From positions 1 to 64,000 of the forward strand of contig DASZVJ010000133.1 in the NCBI GenBank assembly GCA_035547155.1: 64,000 nt of DNA, read 5' to 3'. Both the position numbers and the translations under genes were made by a program. Position 1 is the first letter of the stretch, and every line of letters starts with the position of its first letter. Below, in pieces: positions 34,421 through 43,405 of the stretch. Below the pieces are notes generated by a model. That model was not told where the DNA came from. It ran no database searches and was given only the letters and a program-made list of their open reading frames with translations. Origin of the DNA: CAZNMF01 sp035547155. Lineage in GTDB: Bacteria > Acidobacteriota > Vicinamibacteria > Vicinamibacterales > SCN-69-37.

Positions 34421-36553
34421 ATGGCGAAGCTCTGGACACCCCGCAGGCTGTTGCAGATCGGCCGAACCGTCGTCGATCGCATGGAGCCGATCGATCCGTT
34501 CCCGGCCGACGAGCGGCCCGATCGCAAGCTCGACGCCGCCTGGCGTCCCGTCGTCAAGCGCCGGGCGTTCTGCGCCCTCGCGTTTCTGGCGCTGTGGGCC
34601 GTCACGCTCGAAGCCCGGCTCGTCATGCTGCAGGTGGTGCAGCACGATGCGCGGCTCGCGGAGGCGATCGCGCAGCAGGAGTCCGAGATTCGTCCCGAAG
34701 CGCCGCGCGGAGACATCCTCGATCGCGAGGGGCGCCTGATGGCGTACTCCGTCGACGCCGATTCGATCGTGGCGGATCCGTCGCTCATCAAACCGTCGGA
34801 GAAGCAGACGACGGCCGACGCGATCTGCGATGCGCTGCGCGACTGCACGCGCAAGGATCGCGAGGAGCTCGTCCGGACGCTGTCGAGCATCAAGCGGTTC
34901 GTCTATGTGCGCCGCTCGCGCACCGTCCTGCCCGATCAGGTCGCGCGCGTCGACGCCCTCGGACTGCCCGGCATCCTGCTGCGCACCGAGCCGCGCCGCT
35001 ACTATCCGTACGCCGAGCTGGCCGCGCACGTCCTTGGATTCGTCGGCCTCGACAACACGGGGCAGGCCGGCGTCGAGTACTCGTTCGATCAGGACGTGCA
35101 GGGCCAGGCGGGCCTCGCGCGCGTGCAGGTCGACGCGCACGGCCGGCGCCTGGACACGGTCGTCGAGCGTCCGCCGGTGCCCGGCGCGGCGGTCGAGCTG
35201 ACCATCGACGTCAACCTGCAGTACATCGCCGAGCGCGAGCTCAAGGCCGGCGTCGAAGCCAATCGCGCGCGCGGCGGAACGGCGCTCATCATGGATCCGC
35301 GGACGGGCGAGATCCTCGCGCTGGCGAACTACCCGACGTTCAACCCGAACATCGCGAGCCGTTTCAGCGTCGACGCGCTGCGCAATCGCGCGATCGCGGA
35401 CGTCTACGAGCCGGGATCGACCTTCAAGATGGTGACGGCGTCCGCCGCGCTCGAGAACCACATCGTCAAGCCGACGGATCTGATCGACACCAATCCCGGC
35501 TACATCGTGATTCCGGGACGCAGCAAGCCGATCTCCGACGCACATCACGGCATGGGCGTGATGCCGTTCATCGACGTCATCGCGAAGTCGAGCAATGTTG
35601 GCGCGGTGAAAGTCGGTCTGCGCACGGGCGCCGACCTGATGACGAAGTATGTGCAGCGGTTCGGCTTTGGCCAACAGCTTGCACCCGATCTGCCCGGTGG
35701 CAGCCGCGGGCTCTGGAACGCGAACTTGACGCAAAGCGGGCTCGCGTCGGTGTCGATGGGGTATCAGATCAGCGTCACGCCGTTGCAGATGGTGACGGCG
35801 GCCAGCGCGGTCGCCAACGGCGGCACGTTGATGGAGCCGCACATCGTGCGCGCCGTGATTCGCAACGGCATGCGCGAAGCGATCGCTCCGAAGGCGCTGC
35901 ACCGTGCGATCGAGCCCGACACCGCCGCCGAGCTCACGACGATGATGGAAGCCGTCGTCGAGCGTGGCACGGCGACAATGGTGAAGATCGACGGATATTC
36001 GATCGCCGGCAAGACCGGAACGGCGCATCGCATCGTCAACGGCCGCTACTCGGACTCCGAGTACAACGCGTCGTTCGTCGGCTTCATCCCGTCGCGGCGG
36101 CCGGTCTACACGATCCTCGTCGTCATCGACACGCCGCGCGCCGGCTCGTACTACGGTGGCCCGGTCGCGGGGCCCATCTTCAAGCGGATCGCGGAGGCCG
36201 CGCTGCAGTACGCCGGCGTGCCGCCGACCGTGAATCCCGCACCACCGGTCCTCGTGCCTGCAGCGCCGGAGCCGCTGCCCGCACAGTGGCAGCGTGTGCG
36301 CGTGACGTCGCTGCCGGCGCAGCCACAGGCCGCCGACGGTCCGGCGCTCATGCCGGATCTGCGCGGCGCGAGCGGGCGTGAGGCGATGCGAACACTCGGC
36401 GCGATCGGCATGACGCCGCGCATCAGCGGATCGGGATTCGTCGTCCGGCAGTCACCGGAACCGGGTGTTCCCATCGACGCCGGCGGTCAGGCATTCGTCG
36501 AGCTGCGGCGCGACGCAGACCGCAGTTCGATCGCCGGCGAGGCCAATCCATGA
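34421..36553 (+). CDS. ftsI: Septal peptidoglycan transpeptidase FtsI (PBP3) with PASTA domain
   Basis: A 710-residue class B penicillin-binding protein. One transmembrane helix lies near residues 49-66, the dimerisation/pedestal domain spans 80-250, and the transpeptidase domain spans about 255-595 with the active-site S333-TFK, S390-SN and K531-TG. A single PASTA domain fills about 641-697 (MPDLRGASGREAMRTLG), which E. coli FtsI lacks and many other phyla have. It crosslinks septal peptidoglycan together with FtsW. Its end overlaps the murE start by 4 bp. Confidence 0.95.
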   Translation: MAKLWTPRRLLQIGRTVVDRMEPIDPFPADERPDRKLDAAWRPVVKRRAFCALAFLALWAVTLEARLVMLQVVQHDARLAEAIAQQESEIRPEAPRGDILDREGRLMAYSVDADSIVADPSLIKPSEKQTTADAICDALRDCTRKDREELVRTLSSIKRFVYVRRSRTVLPDQVARVDALGLPGILLRTEPRRYYPYAELAAHVLGFVGLDNTGQAGVEYSFDQDVQGQAGLARVQVDAHGRRLDTVVERPPVPGAAVELTIDVNLQYIAERELKAGVEANRARGGTALIMDPRTGEILALANYPTFNPNIASRFSVDALRNRAIADVYEPGSTFKMVTASAALENHIVKPTDLIDTNPGYIVIPGRSKPISDAHHGMGVMPFIDVIAKSSNVGAVKVGLRTGADLMTKYVQRFGFGQQLAPDLPGGSRGLWNANLTQSGLASVSMGYQISVTPLQMVTAASAVANGGTLMEPHIVRAVIRNGMREAIAPKALHRAIEPDTAAELTTMMEAVVERGTATMVKIDGYSIAGKTGTAHRIVNGRYSDSEYNASFVGFIPSRRPVYTILVVIDTPRAGSYYGGPVAGPIFKRIAEAALQYAGVPPTVNPAPPVLVPAAPEPLPAQWQRVRVTSLPAQPQAADGPALMPDLRGASGREAMRTLGAIGMTPRISGSGFVVRQSPEPGVPIDAGGQAFVELRRDADRSSIAGEANP

Positions 36554-38082
36554 CGCTGGCCGAGCTGGTGGCGTCCGCGCGGACGCTCGCCGCCGATGCG
36601 CGCGCGCGGATCGAGCAGGCCGGACGCGGCGACACGCCGGTCACCACGGTCGTGCACGACTCACGCGCGGCCTCGCGTGGCGCAGTGTTCGTCGCGATTC
36701 CGGGGCACCGCGTCGACGGCGCGCGCTTCGCCGCCGACGCGATCGCGCGTGGTGCGGTCGCGATCGTGGCGGAGACACCGGCGGCCACCGAGACCGCGGT
36801 GCCGTGGTTGACGACACCTGACGCGCGGATCGCACTGGCGGAGCTGGCCGCGATCGTCCAGGGACATCCGAGCGAGGAGCTGACGCTCGTCGGCGTCACT
36901 GGCACCAACGGGAAGACGACGACGACCTACCTGCTCGCGTCGGTGTTCGACGCGGCGGGCATGCCGTGCGGCCGCCTCGGCACGGTGACGATGAAGGTGG
37001 GGCCGTCGCCAGCCGACGAGCGCGATGCGCTGCATACGACGCCGGAAGCGTCGGACGTGCAGCGGCTGCTGCGAGAGATGCGGACGAAAGGCTGTCAGGC
37101 CTGCGCGATGGAAGTGTCGTCGCACGCGCTGGCGCTGCGCCGCGTCGAATATCTGCGGTTCGCGGCGGGCGTCTTCACGAACCTGACGCGCGATCACCTC
37201 GATTTCCACGGCGACATGCAGCAGTACTTCGCGGCGAAGAAGCGCCTGTTCGAGATGCTGCCGTCTGGGGCACCAGCCATCGTCAACGTCGACGATCCGC
37301 GCGGCGTCGAGCTTGCCAGCACGCTGCCGCGCGCCGTGACGTACGCCATCGACCATGCCGCCGACGTGCGTGCGTCGAACATCGAGTACACGCTCGAGGG
37401 GCTGGCGTTCGACATGCAGACGCGGGATCGTACGTTGTCGATCCGATCGCCGCTCATCGGGCGGCCGAACGTCTACAACATCCTTGCGGCCGCCGCGACG
37501 GCCATCGCGCTGGACCTGCCGGCGCACGCGATCGAGCGCGGCATCGCGGCGCTCGAGCACGTGCCTGGACGCTTCCAGATCGTTTCGACCAGCGCCGACG
37601 ACGTTCGCGTCGTCGTCGACTATGCGCACACCGACGACGCGCTGAAGAACCTGCTCGAGACGGCGCGGCCGCTGGCGGCGGGACGGTTGATCACGGTGTT
37701 CGGCTGCGGCGGCGATCGCGATCGCAGCAAGCGGCCGCTGATGGGCGCCGTCGCCGCCCGGCTGAGCGATCTGGTCGTGCTGACCTCGGACAATCCGCGA
37801 TCGGAAGATCCCGTGCGGATCATCGACGAGATCGTGCGCGGGCTCGCACCGACGCCGGAGCCCGGCGCACCGAAGCGGCCGCGGACGCCGTATGTGATCG
37901 AAGTCGATCGGCGCCGCGCCATCGATCACGCGATTCGTGTGGCCAGGCCCGGCGATCTCGTCTTGATTGCCGGCAAGGGCCACGAGACGTATCAAGTCAT
38001 CGGCGATCGCACGCTGCCCTTCAGCGATGTCGACGTCGCTCGCAGCGCGCTCGGTCATCGGCGCGCGGCTTCCAACGTGTGA
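36550..38082 (+). CDS. murE: UDP-MurNAc-L-Ala-D-Glu:meso-diaminopimelate ligase
   Basis: A 510-residue Mur ligase. The ATP loop is GVTGTNGKTTT at residues 115-125. The amino-acid selectivity motif D414-NPR-417 (TSDNPRSEDP) is the meso-diaminopimelate form, which predicts DAP-type peptidoglycan. Other family marks are the carbamylated-Lys region KKRLFEMLPSG and the C-terminal GKGHETYQ. It adds the third residue of the stem peptide. Start ATG overlaps ftsI; its stop overlaps the GTG of murF. Confidence 0.96.
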   Translation: MTLAELVASARTLAADARARIEQAGRGDTPVTTVVHDSRAASRGAVFVAIPGHRVDGARFAADAIARGAVAIVAETPAATETAVPWLTTPDARIALAELAAIVQGHPSEELTLVGVTGTNGKTTTTYLLASVFDAAGMPCGRLGTVTMKVGPSPADERDALHTTPEASDVQRLLREMRTKGCQACAMEVSSHALALRRVEYLRFAAGVFTNLTRDHLDFHGDMQQYFAAKKRLFEMLPSGAPAIVNVDDPRGVELASTLPRAVTYAIDHAADVRASNIEYTLEGLAFDMQTRDRTLSIRSPLIGRPNVYNILAAAATAIALDLPAHAIERGIAALEHVPGRFQIVSTSADDVRVVVDYAHTDDALKNLLETARPLAAGRLITVFGCGGDRDRSKRPLMGAVAARLSDLVVLTSDNPRSEDPVRIIDEIVRGLAPTPEPGAPKRPRTPYVIEVDRRRAIDHAIRVARPGDLVLIAGKGHETYQVIGDRTLPFSDVDVARSALGHRRAASNV

Positions 38083-39482
38083 CGGCCGCCGTGAGCATCG
38101 TGATCGTGACGGCAGCGCTGGTCGCCGAGGCGACCGGAGGACGGATCGTGGCGGGCTCGGCGACGACCGTGTTCGACGGCGTGTCGACGGACACGCGAGC
38201 GAGCGCGCCGGGCACGTTGTTCGTCGCGCTGCGCGGGGAGCGGTTCGACGCACATGCGTTCCTGATGCAGGCGCTGTCCGGAGGCGCGACGGGCCTGCTC
38301 GTCGAGACGCCGCCGGCTGACGCCGCCGGCGCGACCGTCATCGTCGTGCCGGACACGCTGCGCGCGCTGCAGGCGCTGGCGCGGACGATTCGCCGCGCGT
38401 CAGGCGCACGCGTGGTCGCGATCACCGGCAGCGCCGGCAAGACGACGACGAAGGAAGTGACGGCGAATCTGCTCGAGGCGCGGTATCGCGTGTATCGCAA
38501 TCGCGGCAATCTCAACAACCACATTGGCCTGCCGCTGTCGCTGATCGAGCTGCGTCATGGGCCCGACATCGCGGTCGTCGAGCTCGGCATGAATCACGCG
38601 GGGGAGATCCGGACGCTCGTCGAGATCGCCGAGCCGGACGTGCGCGTCTGGACGAATGTCGGCGACGCGCACATCGGTCATTTCGGATCGCGCGAAGCCG
38701 TCGCCGACGCGAAGGCGGAGATTCTCGAGCGTGCGACGGCCGACACGGTCGTCGTCGCCAACGCCGACGATCCGCTCGTCATGGCGCATGTGTCGCGCGC
38801 GCGAGTCCGGCGGCTGACGTTCGGCGAATCGGCGCCCGCGAACGTGCGGGCGACTGGTGTCGTCGATCGCGGGTTCGACGGCGTCGCCGCCGATGTCTCG
38901 ACGCCCGTTGGTCCGCTGCACCTGAATGTGCCGCTGCCCGGCCGCGCGCATCTTTCGAACGTGCTCGCCGCGGTGACGGTCGCCGTCGATCTGCACGTCG
39001 ATCGCCAGGCGATCGAAGATCGTGTGGCCGCGCTGGCGCCGGTCGCGCGTCGAGGCGCATCGACGCGATTGGTCAACGGCGCGCGCGTGGTCGACGATTC
39101 GTACAACGCCAGTCCGGCCGCGACGATGGCCGCGCTGCGTGCGCTCGCGGCGACGCCGGCGGCCGGCCGGCGCATCGCCGTGCTCGGCGACATGCTCGAG
39201 CTGGGAGATTCATCGCGCGAGTTGCATCGCGCGTGCGGCCGTGCGGCCGCTGACGCGGGCGTCGACGTGCTCGTCGCGATTGGTGGCGACGATGCCGACG
39301 CACTTGCTGCAGGCGCGCGCGAGGGTGGGCTCGCCGGCGATCGCATCCATCGCTTCACCGACAGCCGTCAGGCCGCCGACGCGATCGCCGTGCTGATCGC
39401 GCCTGGCGATCTCGTGCTCGTCAAGGGCTCGCGCGGCACGCGCACGGATCTCGTCGTCGATCGGCTGAAGGAGGTGGCGTAG
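38079..39482 (+). CDS. murF: UDP-MurNAc-tripeptide:D-Ala-D-Ala ligase
   Basis: A 467-residue Mur ligase starting at the GTG at 38079, which overlaps the murE stop (GTGA). A long open frame running back to 36966 is antisense-style frame inside murE and is rejected. Motifs: GVSTDTRASAPGTLFVAL in the N-terminal UDP-binding domain, ITGSAGKTTTKEV for ATP, the RNRGNLNNHIGLPLSLI loop, ELGMNHAGEI and DDSYNASPAATMAAL. It attaches D-Ala-D-Ala to complete the UDP-MurNAc-pentapeptide. No ddl gene is present in the cluster to make its substrate. Confidence 0.95.
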   Translation: MTAAVSIVIVTAALVAEATGGRIVAGSATTVFDGVSTDTRASAPGTLFVALRGERFDAHAFLMQALSGGATGLLVETPPADAAGATVIVVPDTLRALQALARTIRRASGARVVAITGSAGKTTTKEVTANLLEARYRVYRNRGNLNNHIGLPLSLIELRHGPDIAVVELGMNHAGEIRTLVEIAEPDVRVWTNVGDAHIGHFGSREAVADAKAEILERATADTVVVANADDPLVMAHVSRARVRRLTFGESAPANVRATGVVDRGFDGVAADVSTPVGPLHLNVPLPGRAHLSNVLAAVTVAVDLHVDRQAIEDRVAALAPVARRGASTRLVNGARVVDDSYNASPAATMAALRALAATPAAGRRIAVLGDMLELGDSSRELHRACGRAAADAGVDVLVAIGGDDADALAAGAREGGLAGDRIHRFTDSRQAADAIAVLIAPGDLVLVKGSRGTRTDLVVDRLKEVA

Positions 39483-40573
39483 TGCTGTACCACCTTCTAC
39501 TGCCGTTCGCCGAGCGTGTGCCCGGTCTGGGCGTCGTGCGCTACATCACGTTTCGCACGGCGGCGGCGAGCCTCACGGCGCTGGCGTTGAGCCTGCTGCT
39601 CGGGCCGTGGTTGATTCGCCGGTTGCGTGCGTTCCAGATCGGACAGGTCGTGCGCCAGGACGGCCCGGCAAGCCACAAGCCGAAGGCCGGCACGCCGACG
39701 ATGGGCGGCTTGCTGATCCTGACGGCGGTGTTCGTTCCGACGCTGCTGTGGGCGGATCTGAGCAACGTCTACATCTGGATCGCGGTCATTGCGACGGCGC
39801 TCTTCGGGGCGATCGGCTTCGTCGACGACTACCTGAAGGTTACGCGCCACAGCCATTACGGTCTCTTCGCGCGATACAAGTTCGCCGCGCAGATCGCCGT
39901 GGCGCTCGGGGTCGGTATCGCGCTCATGGTGCTCGCCGGTCACGACCCGCCGCTGTACAACACCCGGCTGATCCCGCCGTTCTTCAAGCGCTGGATTCCC
40001 GATCTCGGCATTGGCTATGTCGTGTTCGCGATCCTCGTGCTCGTCGGCGCGACCAACGCCGTCAATCTGACGGACGGCCTCGACGGTCTGGCGATCAGCA
40101 CGTTCGCGGTGTCGGCCGCGACGTTCACGGCGCTCACGTACGTCACCGGCCATCGCGTGTTCGCGGACTACCTGCTGCTCGTGCACTTCGAGCCCGTCGG
40201 CGAGCTGACGATCTTCTGTGGCGCGCTCGTCGGCGCAAGCCTCGGCTTCCTCTGGTGGAACGCGCATCCGGCGGAGATCTTCATGGGTGACGTCGGGTCG
40301 CTCGCGCTCGGCGGCGCGCTCGGTACGGTCGCGATTCTGATCAAGCAGGAGCTGCTGCTGCCGATCGTCGGCGGCGTGTTCGTGATGGAAGCCGCGTCCG
40401 TGATCATCCAGGTCACGTCGTTCAAGCTGACCGGCCGGCGCGTCTTCAAGATGTCGCCGATCCATCACCACTTCGAGTTGAGCGGCTGGCAGGAGCCGAA
40501 GATCATCACGCGCTTCCTGATCCTGTCGATCATCTTTGCGCTCTTCAGCCTGACCACGCTCAAGTTGAGGTGA
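39482..40573 (+). CDS. mraY: Phospho-MurNAc-pentapeptide transferase MraY
   Basis: A 363-residue polytopic protein with ten helices. The start is a GTG whose first base overlaps the murF stop (TAGTG), preceded 5 nt upstream by an unusually complete ribosome binding site, AAGGAGGTG (39468-39476). Catalytic and binding motifs: KPKAGTPTMGG, FVDDYLKVT with the paired Asp, NLTDGLDGLA, GDVGSLALGG and SPIHHHFELSGW. It transfers phospho-MurNAc-pentapeptide to undecaprenyl phosphate, giving lipid I. Confidence 0.97.
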   Translation: MLYHLLLPFAERVPGLGVVRYITFRTAAASLTALALSLLLGPWLIRRLRAFQIGQVVRQDGPASHKPKAGTPTMGGLLILTAVFVPTLLWADLSNVYIWIAVIATALFGAIGFVDDYLKVTRHSHYGLFARYKFAAQIAVALGVGIALMVLAGHDPPLYNTRLIPPFFKRWIPDLGIGYVVFAILVLVGATNAVNLTDGLDGLAISTFAVSAATFTALTYVTGHRVFADYLLLVHFEPVGELTIFCGALVGASLGFLWWNAHPAEIFMGDVGSLALGGALGTVAILIKQELLLPIVGGVFVMEAASVIIQVTSFKLTGRRVFKMSPIHHHFELSGWQEPKIITRFLILSIIFALFSLTTLKLR

Positions 40574-40577
40574 TGAC

Positions 40578-41966
40578 GTGAGCTTCAGCGTGGCGGGACA
40601 ACACGTGGTCGTGGTCGGCGCGGCGAGGAGCGGCATCGCCGCCGCCGTGCTGCTGCGCGAGCGCCACGCGCGCGTGACGCTCGCCGACTCTCGCACGACG
40701 CCGTTCGACGGCGCGGACGACCTGCGCGCGCGCGGTGTCGCAATCGAGCTCGGGCCGCATCGCGATGTGCTGTTCGCCGATGCCGATCTCGTCGTGCTCA
40801 GCCCGGGCGTGCCGCCGGCGCAGCCGGCGTTCGCCGCCGCGCGGCGCCGCGGCGTGCCGATCATCGGCGAGATCGAGCTCGCGTCGCGCTGGCTGACCGG
40901 ACGGGTCGTGGCGATCACGGGCACGAAAGGGAAGTCCACGACGACGACGCTGACGGCGAGGATGCTGCAGGCCGGCGGCGTACGCGTCACGGCCGGCGGA
41001 AATCTCGGCACCGCGCTGAGCGCGCAAGTCGCCGAGTCGACGCCGGACTCGGTGCATGTCGTCGAAGTCAGCAGCTTCCAGCTCGAGACGACGGACCGAT
41101 TCCACCCGTGGATTGCGGTGCTCGTGAACCTGTCGCCGGATCACCTCGACCGGCACGCGTCGTTCGACGAGTACGCGAGCGCCAAAGCGCGGATCTTCGC
41201 GAACCAGACGACGGCGGATTGGGCGGTCATCAACGCCGACGATCCGGCGTCGCTCGAGCTGGCGCGCAGCGCACGTGCGCGCCGCTTCGACTTCGCGCTC
41301 GACGCGCCGATCAGCGATGGCGTCACGGTCGACGCCGGCGAGATCGTCGAGCGCCGCCGCGGTGCGAGCGCCCGTCCGCTGCTGCCCGTGTCCGCCGTGC
41401 GGTTGCCCGGACGGCACTTGCTTTCGGACGTCCTCGCGGCGTCCGCCGTTGCGTGCCTCGCGGGCGTGCCGGCGGCGGCCATGCACCGCGCGGTTGAGAC
41501 GTTCGAGGGCCTCGAGCACGCGCTGCAGCGCGTCGCCGAGGTCGACGGGATTCGGTTCATCAACGACTCGAAGGCGACGAACGTCGTGTCTGCCAGGCGC
41601 GCGATCGAGAGCGTCGGTGCCGGCGTCGTGCCGATCATCGGCGGCCGCTACAAGGGCGGTGACTTTCGCGATCTGCGCGAGGCCGTGCGTCAACACGCGC
41701 GCGGCATCGTGGCCATCGGGGAGGCGGCGGAGCTCGTCGAGCAGGCGCTCGGCGATCTCGTGCCGGTCGCGCGCGCGGCATCGATGCACGACGCCGTACG
41801 GCGCGCGTTCGATCTCGCGCCGACGGGCGGCGCCGTACTGCTCGCGCCGGCGTGCTCGAGCTTCGACATGTTCGCCGACTACGCGGCGCGCGGACGCGCG
41901 TTCGCGGAGGAGGCGCGGGCGGTGGCGGCGGACGTGCACGCGACCGCACCGGAGAAAACGCCGTGA
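40578..41966 (+). CDS. murD: UDP-MurNAc-L-alanine:D-glutamate ligase MurD
   Basis: A 462-residue Mur ligase with GTG start. The N-terminal Rossmann domain has VVVVGAARSGIAAAV; the ATP loop is ITGTKGKSTTT (Lys where most members have Asn, as is common in MurD of several phyla); then EVSSFQLETTDRF, NLSPDHLDRH and NDSKATN. It adds D-Glu to UDP-MurNAc-L-Ala. It lies 4 bp after mraY, but a 281-bp non-coding gap separates it from ftsW, the only substantial break in the cluster. Confidence 0.94.
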   Translation: MSFSVAGQHVVVVGAARSGIAAAVLLRERHARVTLADSRTTPFDGADDLRARGVAIELGPHRDVLFADADLVVLSPGVPPAQPAFAAARRRGVPIIGEIELASRWLTGRVVAITGTKGKSTTTTLTARMLQAGGVRVTAGGNLGTALSAQVAESTPDSVHVVEVSSFQLETTDRFHPWIAVLVNLSPDHLDRHASFDEYASAKARIFANQTTADWAVINADDPASLELARSARARRFDFALDAPISDGVTVDAGEIVERRRGASARPLLPVSAVRLPGRHLLSDVLAASAVACLAGVPAAAMHRAVETFEGLEHALQRVAEVDGIRFINDSKATNVVSARRAIESVGAGVVPIIGGRYKGGDFRDLREAVRQHARGIVAIGEAAELVEQALGDLVPVARAASMHDAVRRAFDLAPTGGAVLLAPACSSFDMFADYAARGRAFAEEARAVAADVHATAPEKTP

Positions 41967-41988
41967 CGTGAGGTCATGGCAAAGGGGT

Positions 41989-42112
41989 TGAGCGGTCAGC
42001 AGTCATCAGATCGGATTCGGCGGCGAGGAGCTTGCCGCTGGGAACACAGGCCCTTCTGGCCTGTGAGGCGGGTGTCCTGGTCCAGGTCCGGCTGATGACT
42101 GTTGACCGCTCA
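41989..42112. repeat. 124-bp structured inverted-repeat element between murD and ftsW
   Basis: The ends, 41989-42009 and 42092-42112, are 21-bp inverted repeats with a single mismatch. Inside lie further stems: GCGGC/GCCGC (42020-42024 with 42034-42038), a perfect ACAGGCC/GGCCTGT (42046-42052 with 42058-42064, loop CTTCT) and CCTGG/CCAGG near 42076-42086. The arms themselves are built of the short words GGTCAGC and AGTCATC. It could be a dispersed palindromic repeat, a small structured RNA or an mRNA-processing site. No open frame of note is seen in the 281-bp gap. Confidence 0.7.
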
Positions 42113-42247
42113 CTCACGGCCGCGCGAGCGGCCCGGGCGACGTCAGGGTGACATCGCCCATCAGTTTCGGACGCGATCGCGCGGAGCTTTAGAGGCGGGC
42201 GATCGCGGTTGCACGGGAACGCAGACGGAAGCCGAGGTCGCCGGACG

Positions 42248-43396
42248 ATGGCACGCACGCTGAAATCGGACAAGACGCTGTTCCTGCTCACGACGCTGCT
42301 CGTCGGCGCCAGCATCGTGATGGTCTACAGCGCATCGTCCGTCCAGGCGGCCAACAAGTTCCAGGCGTCGTACTACTTTCTCGCCAAGCAGGTCGTGTGG
42401 TCGGTGCTCGGCTTCGTGCTGATGTTCGGCGCGATGCAGATCGACTACCACGACTACCGCCGGCCGGCCGTGATCTGGTCGCTCCTCGGCGTGACCGGCG
42501 CGCTGCTGCTGGCCGTGTTCTTCGAGCCTCGCATCAACGGCACGCAGCGCTGGCTCTCATTCCGTTTGTTCTCGCTGCAACCGTCGGAGCTTGCCAAGCT
42601 TTCCGTCATCGTGTTCACGGCGGCCATTCTCGAGCGGCGCATGCACCGCATCGCGGATCTGGCGTACGCAGTCGCCCCGATCGCGATCGTCACGTTCGGG
42701 CTCGCGGGCCTCGTGCTGCTCGAGCCGGACTTCGGCACGGCCGTGTCGATCGTGCTGATCGCGATCGCCATGCTCTACGCGAGCGGTCTGCGCTATCGCC
42801 ATCTGCTCACCGCGTTCTTCGCGATTACGCCCGCCGCGATCGCGCTCGTCGTCCTGAAGGCGTATCGCTTCAAGCGCGTGCTGGCGTTCCTCGATCCCGA
42901 AGGCACGAAGCTGGGCGACGGCTTTCAGCTCTATCAATCGCTCATCGCGCTCGGATCGGGCGGGATGATCGGGCGCGGGCTCGGCGGCAGCATGCAGAAG
43001 CTCTTCTATCTGCCGGAAGCGCACACGGACTTCATCTTCTCGATCATCGGTGAGGAGCTCGGCTTGATCGGCACGACGGTCATCCTCGGCGCGTTCGCGC
43101 TGCTCGCGTGGCGCGGCCTGCGCGTGGCGCTGCTCGCGCCCGATCGGTTCGGCTCGCTGCTCGCCGTCGGCATCACGATGATGATCGCCGTCCAGGCGAT
43201 GTTGAACATCACCGTCGTCACCGGCCTCGCGCCGACGAAGGGTCTGCCGCTGCCGTTCGTGAGCAACGGCGGATCGTCGCTGCTCATCAACATGGTCGCG
43301 ATGGGCGTGCTGCTCAACATCTCGCAGCAGGCGTCATCGACCGTTGCCGCGACGATGAAGCGGACGGACTGGACCCTCGGCGGGCAGGAGGCATGA
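42248..43396 (+). CDS. ftsW: Septal SEDS glycosyltransferase FtsW
   Basis: A 382-residue SEDS protein from the ATG at 42248; a TTG at 42209 would add 13 residues without family support. About ten helices. Motifs: VMVYSASSVQA, INGTQRWLSFRLFSLQPSELAKL, EPDFGTAVSI, GSMQKLFYLPEAHTDFIFSI and the C-terminal GLPLPFVSNGGSSLL. It polymerises lipid II glycan strands at the septum together with FtsI. It is the first gene after the structured 281-bp gap, so it may start a second transcript within the cluster. Confidence 0.94.
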   Translation: MARTLKSDKTLFLLTTLLVGASIVMVYSASSVQAANKFQASYYFLAKQVVWSVLGFVLMFGAMQIDYHDYRRPAVIWSLLGVTGALLLAVFFEPRINGTQRWLSFRLFSLQPSELAKLSVIVFTAAILERRMHRIADLAYAVAPIAIVTFGLAGLVLLEPDFGTAVSIVLIAIAMLYASGLRYRHLLTAFFAITPAAIALVVLKAYRFKRVLAFLDPEGTKLGDGFQLYQSLIALGSGGMIGRGLGGSMQKLFYLPEAHTDFIFSIIGEELGLIGTTVILGAFALLAWRGLRVALLAPDRFGSLLAVGITMMIAVQAMLNITVVTGLAPTKGLPLPFVSNGGSSLLINMVAMGVLLNISQQASSTVAATMKRTDWTLGGQEA

Positions 43397-43405
43397 GGAC
43401 GAGGC

